Positions 37,076 through 48,880 of a DNA stretch of 64,000 bases are shown piece after piece (within the stretch, counting starts at the first letter, position 1; each line of letters starts with the position of its first letter). Source of the stretch: Artocarpus heterophyllus. Taxonomy: Eukaryota > Streptophyta > Magnoliopsida > Rosales > Moraceae. The stretch is taken from positions 16,021,770-16,085,769 of the forward strand of contig CM046333.1 of NCBI GenBank assembly GCA_025403435.1. Reading direction: 5' to 3'. The notes beneath the pieces were generated by a model. It worked only from the letters and a program-made list of their open reading frames with translations, was not told the origin of the DNA and made no database searches. The position numbers were made by a program, and so were the translations under genes.

Positions 37076-38944
37076 TGAGGGAGAAGGAAAAAAGAAAAGA
37101 AAAGAAAAGCTAGGGTTGCCGCAAGACAGCGAGAGGAGGAAAAGTCAAGAGTCAAGATCTGAGCTTGAGCAATATTTATCAGATTTCGAAATTCAGCGGA
37201 GGCGTAATTGAGCTTCTTTTTTTTTTGTTTGCTTTCTTTTAATTTGTTTTGATTAATTTAATTTTCTCGAGAAAGCAAAAGAAAAGTTGTGTTCTTTTTT
37301 TTTTTTTTTTTTCCCTCGGGAAACAAAAGCTGAGAAACTAGTGAAAGAAAGCAGACAGCGGAAAAGAAGGTGGATCGAAGGAGAAAGATGGTGACTGGAT
37401 TGGAGTGTTTGGATTTTAATTATTTATGGAACTTTTTAATAATTAAATTTTGTAGGGGTGCAAATTTTAATTAAATTGAAATGATAGTCGGTGTTTGGTA
37501 CTGGACAATAGACAAAGGGAGAACAAGAAGAGGAAATAAAGAAGATCACGTGTCAAAGGTCGTCGGTTGTTTACAACGGAAAAAGAAAGATGACGCATTT
37601 ATATACCGTTTGAGTTCCGAGACTGTTGCCACGTTTGCCAGCTGCATGCTTGGTTTGAGGACTGCACGGTGCCCACTATTTTTTATTTTTCAAAATTTTG
37701 TTATTTCATAAAATACTTTTTTTATTGGAAAAAAATATTTTTAGGTGGACGATGCTTATTATCGCTCTTTGTTGCTAAATATCCAAGAAGGACAGAGCAA
37801 ATAGGCAACGAAAAAATGCGTTTTTTTGACAATTTTTTTCAAAAATGAAAAAAAAAAATCTATCAATAAGTATATATCTTTTAACTATTAGATAAAAAAT
37901 TACTTTGATGAAAATTAACAGTTTTAAAACGTATGCTATTGGAAGTAATCCTTTCTTTTATGAAAAAAGTATTTTTCAAAAAAAAATATGGGTTATGGGT
38001 TACAATTACACTAACCCGACCAAGACGGCAAAACGAATCCCTCTTTTTTTCTCTCTTTTTTCTTCTTTTTAGGGGTTCTTTCTTTTCTTTTAGAATGGGA
38101 AATGTTTTAGATGCTATAAGAAAATTAAATTTGAATAAAGTAAGGCCTTTTTCTTTTGGTGACATGAATTAGATGTGGCCCTTCAAGCATTAACAATGAG
38201 ATCATGTTTTGTGACACGAATAAAACAAACTTGGAACAATATTCCTTCTTAATGAAGTGATTTCTGTTGAATTTGTCATATATATTTAACGTAAGAAGGC
38301 TCCGATGCGATGTGGAATAAATGATTTCCAGTTGAGTACAAGATTTGACACGAGTTTACGAAAAAAGACATGTTAATTTAAGTCATATTTGCAAGAAAAT
38401 CGTATCAATATGCGATATAAATGGAATGAAACAATGATATTAATGAGCTAACTCATGAATAAGCTGTTAAAGAGACAACTTACAATATAAGGGAACTTAC
38501 GATTAAATTTAAATATTTAATTTTTAAAATTGATATATAAAACGTTGATTAATTGGTGAACGCAGTTTTAGCCAAATAATAATAATAAGAAGAAGAAGAA
38601 AAAAAAGCTGCTCAGCAAATATTGGAGCATCTACTTCTTAAAGAGAGGAAGAGGGCATCTACAATAAATCAATCTCATCGTACCAATATCACATTTTAGC
38701 CTTTGGGAATAAAACTCGCCGTCTCTAATGCTATTGTATATTTGTCATTGAAAATATATGAAAATAACATGCTTAATGTGTTATTTTATTTGGTACTTAA
38801 TGTATTATGTTATTTGAAATGTGATGTTTTGTCTTTTGTAATAATTATTAAATTTTGAAATTTGTAAAAGTAAATTTTTAATATAAAATAATTAAAAAGT
38901 GAGAAAATTATACTTATTAAAGCAAAAAAAAAAAAAAAAAGTCA

Positions 38945-39105
38945 CGCTTTGTTTGGTAACTTAGTTAGAACTTAGTTTTAATTGCTAAAGTATAAAGCTC
39001 TTACATGCTACATTGTAAAGCAAAAGTTTGCTACAATGTAAAGTTTTGACATGCTACGGTGTTTTAGTTTTAACTTATAGTTCCAATTATGTTCCCAAAT
39101 ACTCT
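38945..39105. mobile_element. Degenerate Tourist-like MITE
   Basis: Shares the GTTTGGTAACTTAG start and the TATAAAGCTCTTACATGCTAC interior with the copies at 10823 and 41000. Ends have decayed. Confidence 0.5.
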
Positions 39106-40999
39106 CTCAATCTATTTAGCATATAGCAAATGACATTGTGTTGGATAATTTTTTTTACACTCAAATATCAAATTTATCATTGACATGTTAATTTAACATT
39201 GCACAAGAGATATTGTTAAATTTAACGTATGCTATATATGATAGTAAAATTGACATCAAATGTAATACATTCTAAATTTTGACATCTCATGTTATATATA
39301 CTTTTTTATTTAATAATTACAATATTTTTTTAAAAAAATTTACAATTAAAAGTTTACTTTTCTAACGTTTAAAGTTTAATATTTGTGACAAAAAAATATA
39401 TATATGCCATTTGAAATAACATTATATATTCAAATATTTTTATTTTCATATATGAGTAACTGATACCATTAGTTCCTAAGCATTTTTATTAGGTGACGAC
39501 TTAATCCTCGTTCTTTTATTCTGGCAAAAAGACCCCTAATTGTTTAAAGGTGGCCAATTAAATCCTTTTCAAGGATTTGATCACATGGACTTCAAGTATG
39601 GGCTTCAAGTGTGCTCTTTTCTTTTTTTTCATGAAAATACTAAAATACCCGTAGTGAAGAGCTCAAGAAAAAAATAAAAAAGGCCAAGTATTATGACAAA
39701 AAATAAACATAACATCTATAATAATATTATGCATTGTAATATCAATGAACACAATGCATATAGATGCTCAACGATCGATTTTTAGTCTATCGGTTTCTGA
39801 CCGACGCTATTAATTTTGAGAAATACAAACTAAGCACCGATTGCTTATAAGAGAAGTTCGGTCAATTTTCAATCGATGATGATTGATTTGTGGGTAGTTA
39901 GTTTAAAAAAGCCATGACCAGACAGATAACATACAGTAACATTGGAGTAACAAAATTGGTTCCATTTGTTTTTTCCTTTTTTAGTACAAATATAAGGTTA
40001 CTAGAGATATCTTACAAAACCCAAAATTTTGAAAATATAATGTATTAGGTAAACAACGAAAACCAAGATAATTCATAAACTAATAATAAAATCCAAAATC
40101 TTAATGTTTAAACATGAAGTAGAACGGTTTTCGACTGATATGAAAAAGCAATTCTAATAACTGAACCACTCATTTTGTAGGCGGTTGGTTTTTCAACTGA
40201 ATCGATTGATTTTGCTATCGTGTTTTATTTTTTGGTTTTTTTATCAGTTTGATGGTCGGTTTTGGTTTTTGTTTTTTTAAACCCCCTAAATCTATGATAT
40301 ATATTATTGTTACACTTTCAAATGCCAAATATAACATCGACATTAATATTTTATCTTTGAGATGTTTCAATTTCTCTTTAGTACAAAGTGAGTATATAAA
40401 AGTGTTTAAAAGTGAGAACTTTATTGAAAATTTTTATATTTTTAGAAAGAAGGAAAGTTATCTTAAAAAGTGTTCAAACAAAAACATGCCCTCTAATTAT
40501 GTTACAAGGGTTAATCATATAACTATACTTTGTAGTCTTAATTACTTCTCAATTTATCATTATTTAAAAAAAAACTACAAATATATCACTAGAATTTGAA
40601 AAATTTGTTTCAATGTTATCTCTCACATACTTTTTGGACTAAAATCATGGAAATAAAACAAAGATATCTTTAACTAGATCGAATTTTTTTTAAATATATT
40701 TTTCTTCTTAAGAAAAATTTGTGAGAAATACTTTAACATTTAAAAAGCCATAAATTTTTTTTTTTGAAATTTGATTTTTTGTTTTAGGATTTTTCATATT
40801 TTTAAATGTATAAAAAATTTTCCATTGCTATTTAAGAGTAATTATATTGTTTTATCTAAACTTTTCTATTCATAGGGATGAAACTAAAACAAGTTTTTTT
40901 TTTTTTTAATTCAAATGATACTTTTGTTGTTTTTAAAAAATAGAGGGGAAAATTGAGAAATAATTAAAACTAAGAAGGATAAATATGCAATTAATCTAC

Positions 41000-41150
41000 T
41001 AGGCCGTTTGGAAGAACAATTGGAATCAATAATTTTGGTTTGAGAACTGTAACATTTGAGAGCTTACGCTATAGCTTTTTATTATAATATGTGATAGCTT
41101 TATACTATTTATAGTTGTAACTAATGGTTATAACTACTCTTCCAAACTAA
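41000..41150. mobile_element. Tourist-like MITE, right end decayed
   Basis: Starts TAGGCCGTTTGGAAGAAC, the same 17-base end as the intact copy at 10823-10985, and ends near ACTCTTCCAAAC without the outermost bases. Confidence 0.65.
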
Positions 41151-41293
41151 TGGTTTACACTGTAAATACCATAATTTTTTAAGAATTTTTATAAATACCA
41201 TCTTTTAAGATTTATTATTATAAATACACTTATATTTATTTGTTACATAATTTATCACACAGTATGGATGATAATATGGCATGAATAAATTTA

Positions 41294-41840
41294 GGGGATG
41301 TTTGTTTCATGCATTATTTGAACTCAATTGACTCAAATTTGGATTCGAGTATCAAGAATCATTCGGATACGTGTTTGTTTCCCCCAAAATCCTAATCATT
41401 TGAGTATCAAGAATCCAAGTTTTTAGAGTTCTCATCCCTCCTTAAACTTTTGATACTCGAATATCTTTGCTACAGTAAAAACTAAAATTTTCTCTCCTAT
41501 ATTTGAGAAAAAAAAATCAAAACTTCTTCATTTAATATTCAATTGAGATGATTCTTTTTTCACTGTGTTCCTAATGAAGAGAAGAATAAATCAAGAACCA
41601 TATTCCATATTTTTTAAGATCATTAACATTAAGATTTTATTAAATTTATTAATAAATCAAAAACTATCTTCACTATCTCTCCAAACATAAATTATAATTT
41701 TATTCTATACTTAGATTAAAACTTACTACACATCCAAACGTCAATTCGAATAACAATTCAAATTACTAACTTAAATCTTAATTTAAATCACACTAACTTA
41801 AATTAAATTATTAATTTAAATCTATTTATCAAACGCACCC
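41294..41840. mobile_element. Tourist-like element just upstream of TFIIIA
   Basis: 547 bp with ends GGGGATGTTTG and CAAACGCACCC (complement GGGTGCGTTTG), flanked by the direct duplication TTA (41291-41293 and 41841-41843). Non-coding. Its right end is 218 bp before the TFIIIA start codon. A relative in opposite orientation lies at about 53712-54175. Confidence 0.75.
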
Positions 41841-42060
41841 TTAAGTTTTACATGTAATTTTCTACGTTTTTCTTTCCTACCAACCTTTTGGGGTCTTGTG
41901 CTCTAAAACTTGGGCCAACATTCTGGGACCAAATTTTGTGAAAGCCCTACGGCAACAAGGGCTCTTATAACCTCCCGCTCTCTGTCCCAGTCCTAACAAA
42001 TCATTTTCCCTGCGCTGTTCGGCTCTCCGCAGCAGCTGGTAGAGAGGGAGAGAGAGGACG

Positions 42061-44712
42061 ATGGATGAAGCAGGAGAGGAGATGCCGATATTCAGGGACA
42101 TAAGGCGGTATTTCTGCGAATATTGTGGAATCTGCAGGTCCAAGAAATCTCTCATCGCCTCTCACATCCTCACTCATCACAAGGTTTCTTTCTTTTTGCT
42201 ACGAAGTTGTAAAAGTTTCTCTCAGTTTTGTTATTATAATTCATCATGGAATCTCACGGTTTCCGATCCGAGTTTCCTTTCTCGGGCTGCCATGTGAAAA
42301 AAAAAAGGTTTTTTTTGGAGAATTTATGGTTTAGGTCGATTTCGTCTGAGGAAATACTAAATATTGATGAACAACATGTATTGGAAACCTAATTGATGCA
42401 AAAATTCGTTTTTTTGTATGCCTCTTTGAAGTTTTGTTCTTACTTATGCAATGAATTAGATAATTAGTTGATCTTTCTTGTTATTGTTTAGGATGAAATG
42501 GACAAGAGGGTTCAGAAAGAAGAGACAATGGAAGATGTAAAACGATCAAAAACTTGCGAAAAATGTGGTGTTAGCTTCAAAAAACCTGCTTATTTGAAGC
42601 AACACATGCAAAGCCATTCCAATGAGGTATTTTCTATCCTGAATTGTTTACACCTTTGGTTGTGTGTTTCCTTTTTTTTTTTAGTTGCGCTTGATGATAT
42701 ATCCACTTGCAGTAACAAATATTTACTATACACTTATTTTGTTTGCTTTTCTAGTATTTTTTTTCCCCTCGTTAGCATGGCGTTATATCTGCACAGATTT
42801 TGTTTTTCCTCGTTGGTTTTTTTTTTTTTTTTTTTGGTTTTGTATAGGTATGTTAAACAGATGTATGATAGAAATTTACCTTTCACAATGTTATGTATAA
42901 TATCTAAAATGATTTTCCCTAATTTGCATAAAGCATGTGCATATCTTGTAGCCACAGCTCTCAAACCGTGTTAGCATTCAAATTGGTATCATGAATGAAA
43001 AAATTTTTTCACCACCTAAAAAAAATTCTTGAGATATTGCTGGCTAATCTTTTCACAGCAAATTCTGCTTCTTTTTTCACTCTCTAGTGTTTACTTCAAT
43101 TTAAGATGGATAAGTTTTTGCAGGAACTGGGTAATATATTGAAAAAACCCCATAAATTTGAGTGTGAAGCATTGGATCCCACACAAAGAACTCCAAAATG
43201 CAAGAGGGTTGCAACTTGAGTGGACCAGTATCAGGTTGGGCGACCTCCTGAGAAGCTCCATCAAGTGAGCCTCGATCACGCTACTTACAATTTGAGGTTT
43301 GATGAATGGTTATTTCTATGTTATTATTGTATTTGTTAGCTATCACGATTGTGGCTTTTGTAAGTTCTTACTGCTAATGGTTTTTCTGATTTCATTGCAG
43401 AGGCAATATGTGTGTCCAGTGGATGATTGCCCATGCAGTTACCTAAGAAAGGATCACTTGACTCGTCATCTTCTTCGGCATGAAGGAAAACTTTTCAAGT
43501 GTCCGATTCAGAACTGCAAGAGTGAATTTTCTTTCCAAGGCAATGTGAAGAGGCATGTTATAGAACAGCACAATGAGGATTACCCCTCTGATGAATGTGA
43601 GAAGCAGTTTGTATGCCCCGAAGTTGGGTGTGGAAAAGCGTTTAAGTTTGCATCAAAGCTACGAAAGCATGAGGATTCCCATGGTAAGTAGTTGTTGTGT
43701 GTTTTTGTTTTTGTTTATTTTTTTAAAGCTTTTTGGTAGCTCATTATGATCTTGCTTTAAATCTCTTGATTTCTTTTAGTAGAATGTCAAATGCTTACTG
43801 ATTAATGACTTTCAAGTTTTTTCATGTTCATGAAAAGGGAAGTGTCGCTTCCCAGTTTAGCACGATATATATTGCAATCCAAAGATCTGATCTTTGACCT
43901 TACTGTTGCAGTTAAGTTGAACTCAGTTGAGGCATTGTGCGCGGAACCAGGTTGCATGAAAACGTTCAGCAACGAGCAATGTCTTAAGGCACATATTCAA
44001 TCATGCCACCAGCATGTCGCCTGCGAAATATGTGGCACCAAGCAGCTCAAAAAGAACATTAAAAGGCACCTCCGGACACATGAAGAAAAAGTTTCAACGG
44101 AGAGGATTAAATGCAATTATAAGGGTTGTGATCACACGTTCTCAACCGTAAGTTGCACGCCTCAACTCTGGAGTCTGTTTTGAGCTCTTTCAGTTGAGAA
44201 TTTGTGTCTATGATAGATTATTATTGTTTTTGAGAATTTGCACCTATGATACATGATTTTCTATTTTAATTAATTTAACTTGTCTGTTTCAGAAATCGAA
44301 TCTCAATCAACATTTGAAGGCTGCACACCTGAAACAGAAACCTTTTGCTTGTGGTTTTGCCAGTTGCGGAATGAGATTTGCGTTCAAGCATGTGAGAGAT
44401 AATCACGAGAAGAGTGGAGGCCATGTATACACCCATGTGAGTTTTATGCTCAAAATCAATCGATAATTTTAGGGATAAAGCATCTTCCTCAACGAGTGTA
44501 GGACATATGAAATATCGTTTGGTTTGTTTTTATAGGGGGATTTTGAAGAGTCTGATGAGCAGTTTCGTTCGAGGCCAAGGGGTGGGCGTAAAAGGAAGTA
44601 TCCGACAGTGGAAATGCTGGTAAGGAAGAGGGTCACTCCGCCTAATCAAATGGATGGCATTTCCGAGTACTTTTCAATGTTCCTTTCAGAAGAGCAGCAG
44701 AGCGAGCTATGA
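42061..44712 (+). CDS. TFIIIA: Transcription factor IIIA (nine C2H2 zinc fingers)
   Basis: Six exons, 42061-42183, 42492-42626, 43401-43683, 43912-44147, 44293-44436 and 44536-44712, join at GT-AG sites into 365 residues. Nine C2H2 fingers are visible. The first is CEYC...H-x4-H near 19-40, then CEKC, CPVDDC, CPIQNC, CPEVGC, CAEPGC, CEIC, CNYKGC and CGFASC, the last with H-x5-H. The long spacer after finger 4 region and the basic tail [11 protein letters not shown] (probable nuclear signal) fit plant TFIIIA, as does the C-terminal [16 protein letters not shown] binds the internal control region of 5S rRNA genes to recruit RNA polymerase III, and also binds 5S rRNA. The length is somewhat below the 412-residue Arabidopsis protein. 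Intron 2 holds a 5S-rRNA-like regulatory exon. Confidence 0.95.
43124..43296 (+). promoter_or_regulatory. 5S rRNA-mimic cassette exon (P5SM) in TFIIIA intron 2
   Basis: This candidate exon has an acceptor at TTTTTGCAG (ending 43123) and a donor at GAG|GTTTGA (43297). Inside it, 43168-43262 resembles plant 5S rRNA in order: GGATCCCA (43174-43181), GAACTCC (43188-43194) and GGGCGACCTCCTGAGAAG (43238-43255), the last corresponding to the 5S box C region. In the frame of exon 2 it reads open to TGA at 43217-43219, and its 173-nt length is not a multiple of three. Inclusion therefore truncates the protein and exposes the mRNA to decay. In land plants this element binds ribosomal protein L5 and controls exon skipping. 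The exact exon borders here are inferred. Confidence 0.88.
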
Positions 44713-46962
44713 TAATGACACTCAAACCTATCACGGGTGGATAATAGTGTCCATATAAACAGATATCGTATAAAGTGTATAGCCTCCTATTATTTGGTTG
44801 CATTTGGTGTTAACTGGATCTTCGAGGTATTGTAAAATGTTTTCCTATTCTTGTGACCAAAAAGTATATGTAAATTATACGCACGCATCTTCATTTTTGT
44901 CGACCTTTTTTTTGGCTAATCATTCATGTGAATATGTTCACTCCGTACATTGAGAGTTCGTTAGTGTAAAAAATAGTTGCTATTTTGTTTAATTGGACAC
45001 TTTCTATTATCTATCTGAGTTGAAAGTGTAGCAAGCAATCAAGCTCTTGGTATTACTGTATTAGTTGCTCGGTTTCTTTTCGTTTTCATCTCTTACCAGT
45101 CACCGGATTTCATAATTTCTCATCTCGGAATTGGTAACAAGTAGCTAGCTCTGCAACGGGTTCACGCTCTCCTTAGTAATGTTTCGCTCCCCAGGTTCCT
45201 AGACAACTAAGGAAATACAGTTCTATAACATTATCAATTCACATTGGGTCCATCCTACACTATTTTGCCTTTAGTTTTTCCCCCGCTTTTTTAATGAGCA
45301 AAATGTATTCTATTAGCGTGACCGACATTTGTGTCCTCTTTTTGGTAGGATCCATTTTACCGTTCCATGTTAAACGTGTGACCACTATATTTGATCTGAG
45401 ATGTCGATTGCGAGCGAGGGATTTTTAAAAATGGCCTTCTGGTAAAAATTTTTTTTGGTAAATGATCCTTTTTCTTTGGATAGTTTTTGACACAAAAAAA
45501 GGCTTTTTAGACATTAAAACGGTTTAAATTTTTTTTTATCCTGTTGAGGTTTTTTATCCTGCTACAGTCATTTTTTTTTTTAAAACTGACAGTTTACTTG
45601 CATAAAAAAACATGTTTTTTAATTAAAAAAAACCATTTATCCAATTAGAAATTTTTTTTGACCCTTTCGTCAAAATCTTCCATTGCGGTGCTGCTGCGAG
45701 TACGCACGTTTCATCCTGCAAAAATAATTGTGCCTCCGAGGTATGCAACTCCAGATAAGCTCTCTCTCTCTCTTTTTAATTTTTTTTTAATACATTCAAA
45801 AGCTGATTGCATTGTGGTTGTAAGCATAACCTTGGCAAATTTATAATTTTTAAAAGAATTTTAAGCAGGTCACTGTAACAAATAGAGATGATAACGTGTG
45901 GCTACGTGCCTGCTTGGTTGTATTGTTTGTTGTGTTCTTAGCTTGTTTGAATTGACCAAATCAGGAATTAGCCTAAAGTTGCATTTTTGAGAGGCGCAGG
46001 CTCAATGCTCCACTAGAAATAAAGCGGTGTACTAAATGTATTTTAATTATTTAATGGGGCATAACCATACATTTTTTAGAATAAGGGCACGATTTTTTAA
46101 ATGGGGGCACGATTTATATATAAGAATTCTAAAATTTGAGTTAGGGTTATTACCCACTCAAATAGCTGTGGCAGAGCAGTAGATAATCTAGCGATAATTC
46201 AACATCAAATTTTACTCTAAAAATGTAAGAAAAAAACCTTGTAATCTTTTTTGTTTGAAAGGGAAGTTGCATTGATAATTAAATGATGTTTGGCAAAATT
46301 AATTCTAATCAAAACTTTTAGTTACTACAGTATAAAATCTCACATACTACAGTGATAAAAAAAAGAAGCTATAGCATAAAGTTCTCACGTGCTAGAGTTT
46401 TCAGTTCTAAAATTTCAGTTTTAACCACAACTTCCCAACAACTATCAAAGAAATACAAACACTAATACTAATGCAAATGGCTCCAAAACGCATGAAAACT
46501 CGATCTCGAACATTAATCGGTACCATCGATAAATCCGAACGAAACGCTCAAGGGGTCAAAGAACATGCCAAGTTTCGAAATCGGAAAATCAAATAGGGAC
46601 ATCAATTATCGAGCATGCAAATAACTTTTTCAACAAAATCAATACAATAGATGGAAACACTCAATCGATTGAGATCATCAAGAGAACCATAGCATTAACA
46701 CCACTTATAGTATCGTAAAGAAGCGGACTAGACAAACCGTTTATGTCGAAGAATGGGGAAACCACTTGAAAGCACCTTTGTCATTACACAACAAAACAAG
46801 AAACACAACCAAAATACATGGTGAAAACATCCAAATGGCAAAATCGACCGCGCCGTTATTAGACAAACATAAAAACTAAAGCCACAAAAAAGACTCAAAC
46901 CACATAAGTGACACTTGTGATGATAAGGCGCCTGCCAAGATCAAGAGGGATGAACAACTGGC
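44713..46962. other. Intergenic downstream of TFIIIA
   Basis: TFIIIA 3' flank, then AT-rich sequence with T-runs near 45450-45660. A Tourist-like MITE relative lies at about 46286-46442, with the CTCACGTGCTAGAGTTTTC interior. From about 46490 a moderately GC segment without ORFs runs into the hAT-like insertion and resumes after it. Confidence 0.5.
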
Positions 46963-46970
46963 ACGAGAAG

Positions 46971-47705
46971 TAGAGATGTAACAATAGGCTGGGGCCCGTG
47001 GGCTGGCCTGAGCTCGTCCTGCTATGGTGACGGGCTGGGCTGGCACGGCCCACAAATACTTGTGGGCTGGGCTGGGCCAATATATGTTGGCCCATGGGCC
47101 GGCCCGGCACGGCCCATGGAAAATCATGGGCCGGGCCGGGCCGTTTAGGCCCACAATGGGTCGGCCCATCTAGGCCCACAATGGGCCGGCCTATTTCGGC
47201 CCACCCTTAATTCTTACTTCTATGTATTATTGGTCTTACATTTTTCTAACATCACTCTTATTCTTTTTGTTTTTAGTAATTTTGTAAACATTTTATGTAT
47301 AATTATCCTGATTGTACTCTTTTTTCCTTATCAAGATTTTGTCCCACTGGGTTTTCCTTGTAAAGGTTTTTAATGAGGCAATCGTAAATAAAATATCATT
47401 TTTTTATATTTCCCTTAACTATTCAAACTTCTATATTTGTTAACTTGTTTAAAAATTAAAAAATTAAAAAATTAAAAATTACATGCTTAGATGAGTTGGC
47501 CCATTTAAACCCATAATGGGCCAAGATGGGCTGGCCCATTTAAGGCCCACGGCACGACCCATGTAAAATTGGCCCGCAGGTCGGGCCAGGCCAAGTTATT
47601 TTTAATAAGGGCCGGCCCGGCTCGGCCCACGAAATTCATGGGCCGGCCCACAGCCCGTGTAGGCCTAAGGAGAATGGGCGGGGCTGGCCCGTTCTTGCAT
47701 CACTA
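46971..47705. mobile_element. hAT-like non-autonomous element rich in GGCCC motifs
   Basis: 735 bp. The ends TAGAGATG and CATCACTA (complement TAGTGATG) form short inverted repeats. They are flanked by near-identical 8-bp repeats ACGAGAAG (46963-46970) and ACGAGATG (47706-47713), the duplication size of hAT elements. Both subterminal regions (46990-47205 and 47490-47690) are packed with GGGCC, GGCCC and GGCCCA motifs in both orientations around an AT-rich centre. No transposase is encoded. Confidence 0.75.
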
Positions 47706-47713
47706 ACGAGATG

Positions 47714-48880
47714 TGACGGTGGCAGACCAGTAAATAGCTAGTTGACTGAAACGTGGCCAAAACGCCCCACCAGCATTGAGGTTGCTTGTCACCAAGCCCA
47801 CACACATCGCAAAAAAGATTTGCAACACCAAGGGGACAAATACCTCACAATTGAGTCCTGCTAGAGTATTGACGCTCCTGAAGAAGGCGGCCATAACAAC
47901 AATCCAACCCCTTTCAAACCAAATCCATTTCTCCGTCCAAGTCGATCTCGCCTACCACCATCACCAACAACAAGACCACCATGCGACTGAGTATTGAAGC
48001 TAGGGCTAGGAGTTCGGTGAAACACCCTAGGGCTTCACTGGACACCACCCCACTTGAGAAGATAGGATGATGACACTGAAAAAGGGAAGGGTTTTGAGGG
48101 AGAAAAGTCTTAAGGGAAAACAATGTTTTTTTTAAACAATCATTTGATACTCTATGTTTAAACGTAATATTATATTGGTAGTCTGGTATTTGAAAAATAT
48201 TAAAAAGGTGGCTAATAGTTTTTTGAAAATATCATTCGATTTCTCTAAACCTAAGTTTTGAGACAAATTTTCAAACTCACCATTTTACTATAGAGTTCAA
48301 ACTAGAGCAATATAAAACTTTGATATGTTGCAGCATAATGTAAACACATGCTCTAGTATAAAACTCTTATATGTTACAATATACGGTTCAAACTTTAAAA
48401 TTAAAACTTCTCTCCCAAACACCTTATTAATTTTATTAAATTAATTAAGATTTATTTTTATTTTTAAGAGACAAACTAAGAAGATGACCTATTTTTACCA
48501 CCTTTTTAAATAAATGGTTATGTTTTAAAATTAAAAAATAGTTGATAGTTTTAAAAATTAAAAAAATGACCTTATTTTTTACATTAATACATTATTAATA
48601 AACATCAATATATTATTAATACATAATATTAATTAACTTAATAAAATATTTATTATTTATGATTTATTATTAATAAATTTATTTATCATTGGTCTATTTG
48701 TTATTTATGGAAAAAAGATAGATGTTTCTAAGTTGTGAGTGTATAAAAGCAGATGCGTCGCACCTTTTTTTTTTACATGGTTTTTCCTCTGTCCTAAATC
48801 ATGGAACTCGAAATCTCAATTTGTTTTCCTTCTCTTTTGCTTGAACAGAGGGGAAAGATAAAACTACAATAAGAAGGGTG
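47714..48880. other. Intergenic after the hAT-like element
   Basis: 47714-48060 continues the segment interrupted by the hAT-like element. 48270-48425 holds another degenerate Tourist-like MITE (CTCTTATATGTTACA interior). 48480-48720 is AT-rich with ATTAAT repeats. No gene seen. Confidence 0.5.

Larger units (their letters stand above)
37076..41290. other. Intergenic between the O-fucosyltransferase gene and TFIIIA
   Basis: The first few hundred bases are the 5' flank of the minus-strand gene and carry T-runs (37292-37311). 38945-39105 and 41000-41150 contain Tourist-like MITE relatives with the CTCTTACATGCTAC phrase. 39465-39610 resembles the start of a Mutator-like end (GATACCATTAGTTCCTAAGC). 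No gene seen; ORFs such as 40249-40599 are AT-driven. Confidence 0.55.

Noticed and set aside
36719..37078. 119-codon plus-strand frame
   Set aside because: Antisense of exon 1 of the O-fucosyltransferase gene.
40249..40599. 116-codon frame between the O-fucosyltransferase gene and TFIIIA
   Set aside because: AT-driven lysine, asparagine and phenylalanine composition, no splice context or motif.
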